From an uncultured Alphaproteobacteria bacterium (lineage in GTDB: Bacteria; Pseudomonadota; Alphaproteobacteria; HIMB59): 64,000 nt of DNA. Both the position numbers and the translations under genes were made by a program. Under the pieces are notes generated by a model. It saw nothing but the letters and a program-made list of their open reading frames with translations. It made no database searches and was not told the DNA's origin. Each line of letters opens with the position of its first letter. The first letter of the stretch is position 1. Positions 1-9,676 of this stretch are shown here, piece by piece. Where the stretch lies: the NCBI GenBank assembly GCA_902527045.1, contig CABZNL010000001.1, positions 1 through 64,000 on the forward strand, given 5' to 3'.

Positions 1-1
1 C

Positions 2-205
2 AAGGAGGATAGTTTTTCAAAAATAAACGAAGAGTATTTTTATAAATTACTTCAAAAAGGTGAATACAAAGCATTTGGCCTAGAATGGGATTATGAAGGC
101 ATCTTAAAAGAGGACAGTCATTATCCTGAGTTCTATAAGAATGAATATTCTAAAGTAATGATATCTGTAATGGTTGATATTTATTTGTCAGGCTATAAGT
201 CTTAA
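2..205 (+). CDS. C-terminal fragment of an unidentified protein (5' end outside window)
   Basis: An open frame runs in from the left edge and stops with TAA, giving the last 67 residues of a protein rich in Lys, Glu, Tyr and Phe and ending in SGYKS. No signal, membrane segment or motif is visible and I do not recognise the family. It reads in the same direction as the aminotransferase that follows 50 bases later, so the two could share a transcript. The lack of stops over 67 codons in such AT-rich DNA, and the balanced amino-acid make-up, support it being a real gene end. Confidence 0.6.
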   Translation, partial: KEDSFSKINEEYFYKLLQKGEYKAFGLEWDYEGILKEDSHYPEFYKNEYSKVMISVMVDIYLSGYKS

Positions 206-255
206 AAACAATCATAGACAGAATGCAAATTCAGGAATAAGATTTTTAACAATAT

Positions 256-1569
256 ATGAATAAACCTAATAACTTAGAACCACTATGGATGCCTTTTACT
301 CCCAACAAGACATTCAAAAAAGACCCTCGAATTATTGTTGGAGCCAAGGATATGCATTTTATCAGTGATGATAATAGAGAAATTTTAGATGGCACTGCAG
401 GACTGTGGTGCGTAAACGCTGGACATGGTCGAAAAAAAATTCAAGAAGCGGTAAATGAACAAATTGAAAATCTGGATTACTCTCCTCCATTTCAATTTGG
501 ACACCCTAAACAATTTGAACTAGCTAATCGCTTAGCTGCAATATTTCCTGAAGGAATGAATCATGTTTTCTTTTCTAATTCAGGATCAGAGGCGGTAGAT
601 AGTGCCTTAAAAATTGCTCTTGCTTATCAGCGAGCGCGAGGACACTCTTCTAAAACAAGACTGATTGGCCGTGAGAGAGGATATCACGGTGTTGGCTTCG
701 GTGGAATATCCGTCGGGGGTATGGTGAAAAATAGAATGTACTTTGGCTCAATGCTCAATGGTGTTGATCATTTACGTCATACTCATAATCTGGAACTGAA
801 TGCTTTTTCAAAAGGTGAACCTGAATATGGCGCTGAACTTGCAGACGACTTAGAACGTCTTGTCCAATTACATGATGCATCAACTATTGCTGCTGTAATC
901 GTTGAGCCAATTGCTGGATCAACTGGTGCACTTCCACCTCCAAAAGGTTACCTCAAAAGACTCAGAGATCTATGCACGAAGCATGATATTTTATTAATCT
1001 TTGATGAAGTGGTAACAGCTTTTGGTCGTATGGGAAAAGCCACTGGATCAGAATTTTTTGGTGTAACTCCTGATATAATTTCATGTGCTAAGGGCATCAC
1101 TAACGCGACTATTCCAATGGGTGCCACGATTGTTCAAGACTTTATCTATGAGTCGATGATGGAGAATGCAGATGCTCCAATAGAGTTATTTCACGGATAC
1201 ACTTATTCTGGCCATCCTGTTGCGTGCGCAGCAGCTTTGGCAACACTAGATATTTACAAAGAAGAAGGGCTTTTTGATAATGCAGCTCATATGGCTCCTG
1301 TTATTGAAGAAGCTGCCCATAGTCTTAAAGGCACTAAACATATTATCGATATAAGAAATTTAGGTGTTATTGCCGCTCTAGAACTAGAACCTAAAAAAGG
1401 TGCCGTAGGTGTAAGAGGCTTTGAGACGATGAAGAAGGCTTGGGATCTTGGTCTTATGGTTAGAGCCAATGGAGATACTCTTGCATTTTCTCCCCCTTTA
1501 ATCATTAACGATAGTCAAGTTGATGAAATGTTTACGAAAGTAAAAAAAGCCCTGGAACACGTAGACTAA
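256..1569 (+). CDS. beta-alanine (omega-amino acid)--pyruvate aminotransferase
   Basis: Class III PLP-dependent aminotransferase of 437 residues, the usual length for the omega-amino-acid:pyruvate group, which moves the amino group of beta-alanine or related omega-amines to pyruvate, giving malonate semialdehyde and alanine in the cytosol. The N-terminal LWMPFTPNKTF and DGTAGLWCVNAGHGR segments are typical of this subgroup. SGSEAVD (about 109-115) binds the cofactor phosphate, FDEVVTAFGR (249-258) carries the Asp that contacts the PLP pyridine nitrogen, and Lys279 in SCAKGIT is the Schiff-base lysine. The family is firm; the exact amine substrate cannot be read from sequence, and polyamine or taurine transaminases are related alternatives. 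No partner enzyme for malonate semialdehyde lies beside it. Confidence 0.88.
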   Translation: MNKPNNLEPLWMPFTPNKTFKKDPRIIVGAKDMHFISDDNREILDGTAGLWCVNAGHGRKKIQEAVNEQIENLDYSPPFQFGHPKQFELANRLAAIFPEGMNHVFFSNSGSEAVDSALKIALAYQRARGHSSKTRLIGRERGYHGVGFGGISVGGMVKNRMYFGSMLNGVDHLRHTHNLELNAFSKGEPEYGAELADDLERLVQLHDASTIAAVIVEPIAGSTGALPPPKGYLKRLRDLCTKHDILLIFDEVVTAFGRMGKATGSEFFGVTPDIISCAKGITNATIPMGATIVQDFIYESMMENADAPIELFHGYTYSGHPVACAAALATLDIYKEEGLFDNAAHMAPVIEEAAHSLKGTKHIIDIRNLGVIAALELEPKKGAVGVRGFETMKKAWDLGLMVRANGDTLAFSPPLIINDSQVDEMFTKVKKALEHVD

Positions 1570-1837
1570 AGACATCTCCGCTACAGCCATATCCAGTTTC
1601 AAAAATACCACTCGGTTGATAAAAACCACACAACATAATCCATCTGTATATAAAGACTATTCCCGGAACAATGATAATTGCATTAATAAGAAAGAGAGCC
1701 ACTGAAATCACAACCCTCAATGCAAGGTTTGTACTCATGTATTGTTTATAAAAGATACGAATTATTAAGCCTGTAGTTACTGCTGAAAGTAATAAAAATG
1801 GGGCGTCTAAGTGTGTAACTAAAAATTCATAATACAT
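1532..1837 (-). CDS. possible small membrane protein
   Basis: A 101-codon frame on the minus strand fills most of the roughly 307-base gap between the aminotransferase and the aquaporin. Its 3' end runs 38 bases into the aminotransferase gene in antisense. The product has two clear hydrophobic stretches (about residues 12-30 and 41-70) split by a basic loop with YKQY, then a less ordered tail that may be read-through into the neighbour. No ribosome-binding site is obvious before the ATG and I do not recognise the family. The hydrophobic pattern in otherwise non-coding DNA argues for a real gene; the antisense overlap and lack of SD argue against. Confidence 0.45.
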   Translation of the reverse strand: MYYEFLVTHLDAPFLLLSAVTTGLIIRIFYKQYMSTNLALRVVISVALFLINAIIIVPGIVFIYRWIMLCGFYQPSGIFETGYGCSGDVFSLRVPGLFLLS

Positions 1838-1876
1838 CGCTTTAAATTAAAGCAATAATACAGTACGCCTTTTAAA

Positions 1877-2521
1877 ATGCAAAAATACATATCAGAGTTT
1901 ATAGGAACATTTATTTTATTAGTATCCATCGTAGGTTCTGGAATTGCAGGTCAACAATATACAAATGATCAAATGGTTATTTTGGTTAGTCATGCTGTTG
2001 TCATAGGTTTAACACTTATTTTTATAATTGGAATATTTGCTAATTTTTCTGGAGCACATTTTAATGCTATTGTTTCAATTTTGTTTTTCTTACAAAAAGA
2101 GCTAAGCTTAAAAGATCTATATCTATATATTTCAATACAAATTACTGCAGCTATACTAGGAACATTTTTTGCAAATTATATTTTTGGTTTAAGCATTTTA
2201 GAAATCTCCTCAAATATTAGAAGTGGAACAAATATTTATATTTCAGAGATTTTTGCATCCTTTGGACTACTGATGGTTATTTTGCTATCAAAAGTAGGTG
2301 GTAAAAATATTGTTGCTTTTAATGTTGGTATTTACATCACAGCTGCAATAATTTTTACATCCTCAGCTAGTTTTGCAAATCCTGCCGTATCGATTGCTAG
2401 AATTTTTACTGAGTCATTTGCAGGGATTAATCCCTCAACCGTAATATTTTTTATTGGCTCCCAAGTAATAGTTATGTTGGGGGCATACTTTTTATATAAC
2501 CGCCTGTTTAAAACTAAATAA
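1877..2521 (+). CDS. aquaporin/MIP-family channel with altered first NPA motif
   Basis: 214-residue membrane channel of the major intrinsic protein family with six predicted membrane spans. The first pore half-helix reads SGAHFNAIVS, so the usual NPA is NAI (63-65). The second is intact, FANPAVSIAR (167-175), with NPA at 168-170 followed by Val rather than Arg. The second-half pattern NPAV-IAR-F followed by FAGI is what I associate with bacterial AqpS-type channels found near arsenic genes, which suggests a neutral solute such as arsenite or H2O2 rather than water alone. No arsenic gene is near; katG starts 102 bases downstream on the same strand, so a peroxide link is possible but inferred. 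Confidence 0.8.
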   Translation: MQKYISEFIGTFILLVSIVGSGIAGQQYTNDQMVILVSHAVVIGLTLIFIIGIFANFSGAHFNAIVSILFFLQKELSLKDLYLYISIQITAAILGTFFANYIFGLSILEISSNIRSGTNIYISEIFASFGLLMVILLSKVGGKNIVAFNVGIYITAAIIFTSSASFANPAVSIARIFTESFAGINPSTVIFFIGSQVIVMLGAYFLYNRLFKTK

Positions 2522-2614
2522 TATCAAGCTTTTTTTAATTATTAACAGAGACAATTCGTTATGTTGACTTACTAACAGGTTAACTTTTAATGGGACTAAA
2601 TTTTATTTAAGTAG

Positions 2615-4777
<2,163 letters not shown>

Positions 4778-4780
4778 TTA

Positions 4781-5443
4781 ATGTTCAATTATGGTAATAT
4801 CCAGCTCAAGGTTTGTGGTATTACTGACCAAAAATCTTTAGAGGTAATACAAAAGTATTCAGTAAGAACAGTGGGCCTTGTAAGTAATTACTTATATGGC
4901 CCCAATACACTATCTACTGAAGAAATTCATAACCTTACAATTGCTTCCTACAATTTAAAATTAAATCCAATTCTATTGATTGGCAATATTCAAATGCCAA
5001 AAATAATCGACATTATAAAACAAGTAGAGATAAAGGAAGTATGTGTATCTAATCAATACAAGATTGAGGATATCGAATTACTAAATAGTTCAACAAATTC
5101 AAAAATATCAATTTCAATAAATTACGAGAATTTTGATTATAATTTTTTTGAGCAAATCAAAAATAATGTTAGTAGTTTTTATTATGATCTTAATATTTAC
5201 AGAAAAGATGTAATTGAGAAAAAATCTCTAATGGAGTGTGAGAGTCAAATTAATCAACTTAAGAGTTTTGCAAAACCTTTATATCTTGGTGGAGGTATTA
5301 ATATTAGTAATGTCAAAGAGGCAATTAAAACTATATCTCCACACGGAATTGATATATCGACAGGGTTAAAAAAATCAAACAGCGTAGATGAAGAAAAGCT
5401 TAAAAAAATTCTTGATAATCTTGGGTTTGACGAGATTTCTTAA
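4781..5443 (+). CDS. TrpF-like (phosphoribosylanthranilate isomerase family) protein, divergent
   Basis: 220-residue predicted TIM-barrel protein. The N terminus LKVCGIT (Cys12) matches the catalytic-cysteine strand of phosphoribosylanthranilate isomerase, and the C terminus with LGGGINISNVKEAI and GIDISTG matches its phosphate-binding loops and the final GVDxSSG segment. The internal GGTG loop that normally follows the catalytic Asp is missing; only a possible Asp in FYYDLNIY remains. It sits directly behind katG, not with other trp genes, and its 3' end overlaps the convergent folK by 44 bases. It is either a fast-evolving TrpF or a paralogue with another role. Family assignment is good, enzymatic activity uncertain. 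Confidence 0.7.
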   Translation: MFNYGNIQLKVCGITDQKSLEVIQKYSVRTVGLVSNYLYGPNTLSTEEIHNLTIASYNLKLNPILLIGNIQMPKIIDIIKQVEIKEVCVSNQYKIEDIELLNSSTNSKISISINYENFDYNFFEQIKNNVSSFYYDLNIYRKDVIEKKSLMECESQINQLKSFAKPLYLGGGINISNVKEAIKTISPHGIDISTGLKKSNSVDEEKLKKILDNLGFDEIS

Positions 5444-5948
5444 CGATAAACCTCTCCTCTAAATTATTTAAAAGGCTTTTATAAGAGTTATGGGTTTTTA
5501 AATCTATGAAATCTGGGTTTAAATCTAAGATAGGTTGTATCACAAAATCTCTTAAATGAGAGGATGTATGAGGAATAGTTATTAGGTGGTTTTTGATTTT
5601 CAAGTTTTCAAATTGAATAAGATCGAGATCTATTTTTCTTGGCCCATTAGATACAATTTTATTTTTTTTAATTTGTTTTTCCACAAAACACATTTTTATA
5701 AATAATTCGTTGAAGTATAGATTTGTAGTAAATAAAAAGGCAGCATTGTGAAAATATTTTTGGTTAGTTATCCCAAAAGGTTTAGTAAAATAGACTCTAC
5801 TAACCTTTTCGACATGTCCGAATTTATTCATTAGCTTTAATGCTAAATTAAAATTACTTTTCCAGTTGCCAATATTTGATCCAATAGCGATATATGATTT
5901 ATATCGATACGCTGACTTTTTTTGCATTATATTTTTTGGCAATCTCAA
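5400..5948 (-). CDS. folK: 2-amino-4-hydroxy-6-hydroxymethyldihydropteridine pyrophosphokinase
   Basis: HPPK transfers pyrophosphate from ATP to 6-hydroxymethyl-dihydropterin, the step before dihydropteroate synthesis. The 182-residue product shows YIAIGSNIGN near the N terminus, GPRKIDLDLI, where the two Asp bind Mg2+, and a PH...RDFVIQPI segment matching the family's HPR-(8)-FVL-PL region. It is the last gene of the minus-strand folate operon. The listed ATG overlaps folB by 50 bases; a second ATG seven codons in (MQKKSAYRYK) would shorten the overlap and keep the whole domain. The final 44 bases overlap the convergent TrpF-like gene. Confidence 0.88.
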   Translation of the reverse strand: MRLPKNIMQKKSAYRYKSYIAIGSNIGNWKSNFNLALKLMNKFGHVEKVSRVYFTKPFGITNQKYFHNAAFLFTTNLYFNELFIKMCFVEKQIKKNKIVSNGPRKIDLDLIQFENLKIKNHLITIPHTSSHLRDFVIQPILDLNPDFIDLKTHNSYKSLLNNLEERFIVKKSRQTQDYQEFF

Positions 5949-6246
5949 TTTTATTTATTTCCAACTTTTCTATTTTAATTGGAAATTGATTGTCCAATTG
6001 TTTTTTTAATTCTGTAATTAATTTTTCTAGTGTTTTGTATTGAGATGCTGAAACAAATGTTACTATTTCTTTTTTAATATCGGAATAACTTGTAACGTTT
6101 TCAATATTGTCAAGATCTTGATTGTGATCAAGGTCTAATTGGCATTTAATACTAATTAATATTGTTTGTGGTTTTAACCTTTCTTCATCAAACACTCCAA
6201 TGATTGTGTCGACCTTTAAGTCCTCTATCTCTATAAAAAAATTCAT
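5899..6246 (-). CDS. folB: dihydroneopterin aldolase
   Basis: Small 115-residue pterin enzyme that splits 7,8-dihydroneopterin into 6-hydroxymethyl-dihydropterin and glycolaldehyde. The start FIEIEDLKVDTIIGVFDEER is the typical FolB opening (xIxxLxVxxxIGVxxxER), and the central VTSYSDIKKEI matches the V-DY--I region; here Tyr is kept but Asp precedes it less regularly. The C-terminal KIEKLEINKI strand is also typical. It overlaps folP by four bases and folK by up to 50, so the three are almost certainly translated from one message. The family is clear despite drift; epimerase activity cannot be excluded. Confidence 0.82.
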   Translation of the reverse strand: MNFFIEIEDLKVDTIIGVFDEERLKPQTILISIKCQLDLDHNQDLDNIENVTSYSDIKKEIVTFVSASQYKTLEKLITELKKQLDNQFPIKIEKLEINKIEIAKKYNAKKVSVSI

Positions 6247-7058
6247 TTATTTAAAACTTTCAAAACTTTTATCATTTGATTTGTCTCTTGGACATCATGA
6301 ATTCTAAACGTATTGACATTTTGTTGTAAGGCATGAATAATAGAAGCTAAAGATCCGCCTATTCTTTGATCAGCATCTGAAGGATCAATGAAATTTATCC
6401 AACTTTTTCGTGATGAACCTAAAAGTATTTGTAGATTTTTGTGACTATATTTTGATAAGGATCTCATTAATTGTAAGTTTTGGTATAGTGTTTTGCCAAA
6501 ACCTATTCCTGGATCAAACCATACTTTTTTAAGATTGAATTTCATTTTATTTAGTATTTTCAGTCTTTTTTCAATAAATTTATCAAACTCTTTTACCATA
6601 TTAGCTCTTGGATTTAGTTTTTTTTGCATCTCTTTTGGTGTTCCTCTTTTGTGCATTAAGAATAATCCAGCATTGTACTTTTTTGTAAGTTTGAACAATT
6701 CCTCTGAACCACCATTTATATCATTAATAATATGCACTCCTTTTTTAAGGGCATATTCTTGAGTCTCAGGTTTATAAGAGTCTAATGAAACAAGATATTT
6801 CTTATAATTCAAATACGGTAGAATTTGTGAAAGCCGACGAATTTCTTCTTTATATGTAATTGGTTCACTATTTGGTCTAGTGCTCTCGGCTCCAATATCT
6901 ATAATTTGTGCTCCATCTTTAACCATTGAGTTAATATGATTAAGTGCAGAAGTGCGAGAAAAGGTTTTGCCCCCATCACTAAAGGAATCAGGAGTAAAAT
7001 TACAAATACCCACTAATAATGGTTTTTTTAGAGTAAATAAATTTTTATTGAATTTCAT
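6243..7058 (-). CDS. folP: dihydropteroate synthase
   Basis: Condenses hydroxymethyl-dihydropterin pyrophosphate with p-aminobenzoate to dihydropteroate; the classic sulfonamide target. The 271-residue TIM barrel has all main loops: NFTPDSFSDGG (about residues 20-30), DIGAESTRP, the DINGG strand, LMHKRGTP, the pterin-binding WFDPGIGFGK, and LLGSSRKSWI with the conserved SRK near the C terminus. It overlaps pabC upstream by 14 bases and folB downstream by four, in the middle of the folate operon. Confidence 0.95.
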   Translation of the reverse strand: MKFNKNLFTLKKPLLVGICNFTPDSFSDGGKTFSRTSALNHINSMVKDGAQIIDIGAESTRPNSEPITYKEEIRRLSQILPYLNYKKYLVSLDSYKPETQEYALKKGVHIINDINGGSEELFKLTKKYNAGLFLMHKRGTPKEMQKKLNPRANMVKEFDKFIEKRLKILNKMKFNLKKVWFDPGIGFGKTLYQNLQLMRSLSKYSHKNLQILLGSSRKSWINFIDPSDADQRIGGSLASIIHALQQNVNTFRIHDVQETNQMIKVLKVLNK

Positions 7059-7827
7059 AGTAATTATTTTTTATCATAGTCTCATAGTCTTTTTTTAATT
7101 TTTGAAAATATATCGTAGATTTTCTTTTCCAAAAAATACTTTGGATACTTTTTATAGACGTAATACCTCTTCCAGAACCTATTGATAATATTTCACTATA
7201 TTGGTTAAGCTCTTTTTCAAAAATTGTTTTTTTAATAAACTTAAATTTGGATATTTTCTCTACAAGTTTCAAAGTGTTACCATAATAGTATCCTATTTTT
7301 GGAATATATACTTTTCCTTCTTTAATAAAAATTAAATTTGTTACTGCACCCTCTGTAATTTCACCATCTCTTGATAGTATAATTTCATTTTCAGAGTAAT
7401 TTATCTCACTCATAAATTTTAATATTTTTTTGTAATATAAATTTTTATTTCTAAAGTCTTTTCTTTTATATTTTTTTATAAATCCAATTACACTGCTCTT
7501 TGTCGTTGTTCTTTTTCTAAGTGATATTGATAAAGTTGTTCCATTAGTAGCAATTCTTAGTAAGTGATTAAAAATTTTAATTTGCTTAATATCTTCTCCA
7601 ATTAATTCTCTGATCATTTTTGGATTTAGATTGGCATCAAATTTATAATTACGGCATGTATTATTAAAAGTCCTTAAATAGCGGTTTAAGCCTATAAATC
7701 TTGGAGTTTTTCCTATGACAGGTATAGACGTAAAAACACCCTTCTGGCCCCAAAGTGGTTTAAATTTAGAGTGTAAATAAGAGTTATTTTTTAAATTGAA
7801 TGATTTTTCGAATAAATTGTTTGCCAT
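7045..7827 (-). CDS. pabC: aminodeoxychorismate lyase-like class IV aminotransferase
   Basis: 260-residue PLP enzyme of fold-type IV, judged from position and motifs to be PabC, which releases pyruvate from 4-amino-4-deoxychorismate to give p-aminobenzoate. The best motif is SRDGEITEGAVTNLIFIK, the family's E-x-T-x-G-x-TN cofactor-binding segment. The PLP lysine is probably in FRNKNLYYKKI, equivalent to the usual IKSxNYL, but this part is divergent. It overlaps pabA by 44 bases at the start and folP by 14 at the end. Branched-chain and D-amino-acid aminotransferases share the fold; the pabB-pabA-folP setting is what favours ADC lyase. Confidence 0.78.
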   Translation of the reverse strand: MANNLFEKSFNLKNNSYLHSKFKPLWGQKGVFTSIPVIGKTPRFIGLNRYLRTFNNTCRNYKFDANLNPKMIRELIGEDIKQIKIFNHLLRIATNGTTLSISLRKRTTTKSSVIGFIKKYKRKDFRNKNLYYKKILKFMSEINYSENEIILSRDGEITEGAVTNLIFIKEGKVYIPKIGYYYGNTLKLVEKISKFKFIKKTIFEKELNQYSEILSIGSGRGITSIKSIQSIFWKRKSTIYFQKLKKDYETMIKNNYYEIQ

Positions 7828-8350
7828 TTGGAGTTAAAAATGAGTCCGGGTGAAATTGTAAACCACAAATGTCATATTTATGGCTTTCCAAACACATTGC
7901 TACATTAGTTTCCTCACATCTCATTGTAATATGCATTGAAGAAGAATTAAATGGCTCTTTTAGTTTCAAAGAGTGGTATCTCCCTACTTGATATAAAGCG
8001 TTATTAGGAAATCTTAAACTTTGAGTATTTGTTCGTATATACGTTTGATAACCATGAAATATTTTTTCCTGTTTAGAAATAGTTCCCCCTTCTCCGTTAG
8101 CAATAAGTTGAAATCCAAGGCAGATACCAATAATTTTCTTCTTCGATTTATAATTATTATAAATATCCAATGATATTGGATAATCTAAGGGCTTTCCTGG
8201 CCCTGGAGAAAAAATTATTACATCTGACTTTTTTACAGAATTTTCTTTTACATCATAAAAATTTTTAACTTCAAGGTTACCGAAACCAGATAACAGATGT
8301 GCAAGATTATAGGTAAAGGAGTCTTCATGATCTATTAGTAATAAATTCAT
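7784..8350 (-). CDS. pabA: aminodeoxychorismate synthase glutamine amidotransferase subunit
   Basis: Class I glutamine amidotransferase of 188 residues that supplies ammonia to PabB. It opens with LLLIDHEDSFTYNL and has SPGPGKP, the nucleophile Cys77 in GICLGFQ, and His167 in LQFHPDS. The third catalytic residue, normally Glu in FHPES, is Asp169 here, a conservative but unusual change. TrpG is nearly indistinguishable by sequence, so a shared role in anthranilate synthesis is possible. The four-base overlap with pabB and the folate genes that follow point to p-aminobenzoate as the main product. Confidence 0.88.
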   Translation of the reverse strand: MNLLLIDHEDSFTYNLAHLLSGFGNLEVKNFYDVKENSVKKSDVIIFSPGPGKPLDYPISLDIYNNYKSKKKIIGICLGFQLIANGEGGTISKQEKIFHGYQTYIRTNTQSLRFPNNALYQVGRYHSLKLKEPFNSSSMHITMRCEETNVAMCLESHKYDICGLQFHPDSFLTPNGKQFIRKIIQFKK

Positions 8351-9549
8351 TTTAATAAATCTAATAGTGATTTAGCTTTCAAATAATTTTCATGATACTC
8401 ATTTTTAGCAGTGCTATCTAAAATTACACCACTAGCTGCAAATACTTCATTATTTTTTTTAAAATTTAGTATAGACCTTATGATGATATTAAAACTCATA
8501 TCTTGTTTAGAGCGAAAGTAACCAAAAGAACCAGTATAAATTCGTCTGGGTTCTTTTTCTTCTTTATTAAGAAGTTTTAAAGTATTGATTTTTGGACATC
8601 CAATAACTGAACCTCCTGGCATCATTGCTTTAATTATTTCCGATAACCTTACATTATCAAGAAGTGTTCCTGAAATCTGAGAGACATTGTGGAAAATATA
8701 TTGGTATTTTTGTACAAATTTTAAATTTTGTATTTTAACTGAATTTGCCTTGGTAATACGACTTAAATCATTTCTTTCTAAATCAACGATCATGTTGTGC
8801 TCTTTATCCTCTTTTTGATTATTTTCAAAAAAGATCCTCGCTTGTTTTGTTGATTTTATTTTATCTCTGCTTACTGTTCCTGCTATTGGGGAAGTAACTA
8901 TTTTTTTCCCTCTTACTTTAAATAAGTTTTCAGGAGAGCAGCTAATTATATTAAAATTTTTGTTTCTTACGCAAAAAGACTCAGGACTAAGATTTTTTTT
9001 CATCAAATCAAAAAATAAATTAACAACATCAAGTTCTTTTTTATTGGAATATTTTTGAGCAATTTTTATTTGATAGGTTTCTCCTGCTCTAATATTTTTT
9101 TTAAATTTATTAAAGATTTTTTCATAGACTTTAACATTTGGACTTACAGTTATTTTACTATTATTTGAATTATTCTTTTTTAAAATTTTCAAATCTTCAA
9201 GTAATTCTGTTTTAGATTTGGTTATCACTTTAATTTTTTTATCTAAAATAATTTTCGTTTGTGGACGAAAGAAAACTCCCTCAGGAAAAGACGAACTATC
9301 TTTATTTACCTTTAAATTTATATTTTTACAAAGTAATTCATATCCAAAGAAACCAATATAACAATCATATGGTTTGTTTGATTTAAATCGTTCTAATTTA
9401 TTTAAGAATTTATCTAAATTACCTATATTTAAATTAATTTTTTCAACAAAATCTGTATATATTTCAAAATTATTTTTTTCTGAATTTCTAAAAATTATTA
9501 AATCTTTGTCAGATTTAAGTAAAATACTAAGTATTTCAGAATTAACCAT
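8347..9549 (-). CDS. pabB: aminodeoxychorismate synthase component I (chorismate-binding enzyme)
   Basis: 400-residue chorismate-using enzyme of the PabB/TrpE/MenF fold. Present are SCSPENLF, PIAGT (221-225), the DLERNDLSR metal/chorismate segment, MPGGSVIGCPK (310-320), IYTGSFGYF and the final ASGVILDS. The length and the PGGSVxGxPK form match PabB rather than the longer TrpE. However, classical PabB has a lysine at the third position of PIxGT, which forms a covalent intermediate; here it is Ala, the state seen in anthranilate synthase. First gene of the folate operon, translationally coupled to pabA. Assignment rests on context plus length. Confidence 0.85.
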   Translation of the reverse strand: MVNSEILSILLKSDKDLIIFRNSEKNNFEIYTDFVEKINLNIGNLDKFLNKLERFKSNKPYDCYIGFFGYELLCKNINLKVNKDSSSFPEGVFFRPQTKIILDKKIKVITKSKTELLEDLKILKKNNSNNSKITVSPNVKVYEKIFNKFKKNIRAGETYQIKIAQKYSNKKELDVVNLFFDLMKKNLSPESFCVRNKNFNIISCSPENLFKVRGKKIVTSPIAGTVSRDKIKSTKQARIFFENNQKEDKEHNMIVDLERNDLSRITKANSVKIQNLKFVQKYQYIFHNVSQISGTLLDNVRLSEIIKAMMPGGSVIGCPKINTLKLLNKEEKEPRRIYTGSFGYFRSKQDMSFNIIIRSILNFKKNNEVFAASGVILDSTAKNEYHENYLKAKSLLDLLK

Positions 9550-9624
9550 GAACGAATTTTAGTTATATAGATTATTTATTCAACTAATGCGATTGCTACA
9601 ATTTTACTTTAAGGCTAAATTTAT

Positions 9625-9649
9625 TCGCACCCTAACCTTCGGGGTGCGA
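9625..9649 (-). terminator. hairpin between the Fe-binding protein gene and pabB
   Basis: Perfect 8 bp inverted repeat, TCGCACCC and GGGTGCGA, with a 9-base loop. This GC-rich block stands out in AT-rich surroundings and lies 28 bases past the stop of the minus-strand iron-binding-protein gene. Only a weak U-rich tail (ATAAATTT) follows in that direction, so termination is likely but not certain. Confidence 0.5.
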
Positions 9650-9676
9650 CGGATCTATTTATAGCGACCAACCTAT

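Noticed and set aside
7784-9549. The pair as anthranilate synthase trpE-trpG
   Set aside because: The PGGSVxGxPK form, 400-residue length and the following pabC-folP-folB-folK genes favour aminodeoxychorismate synthase, though the PIAGT motif keeps some doubt.
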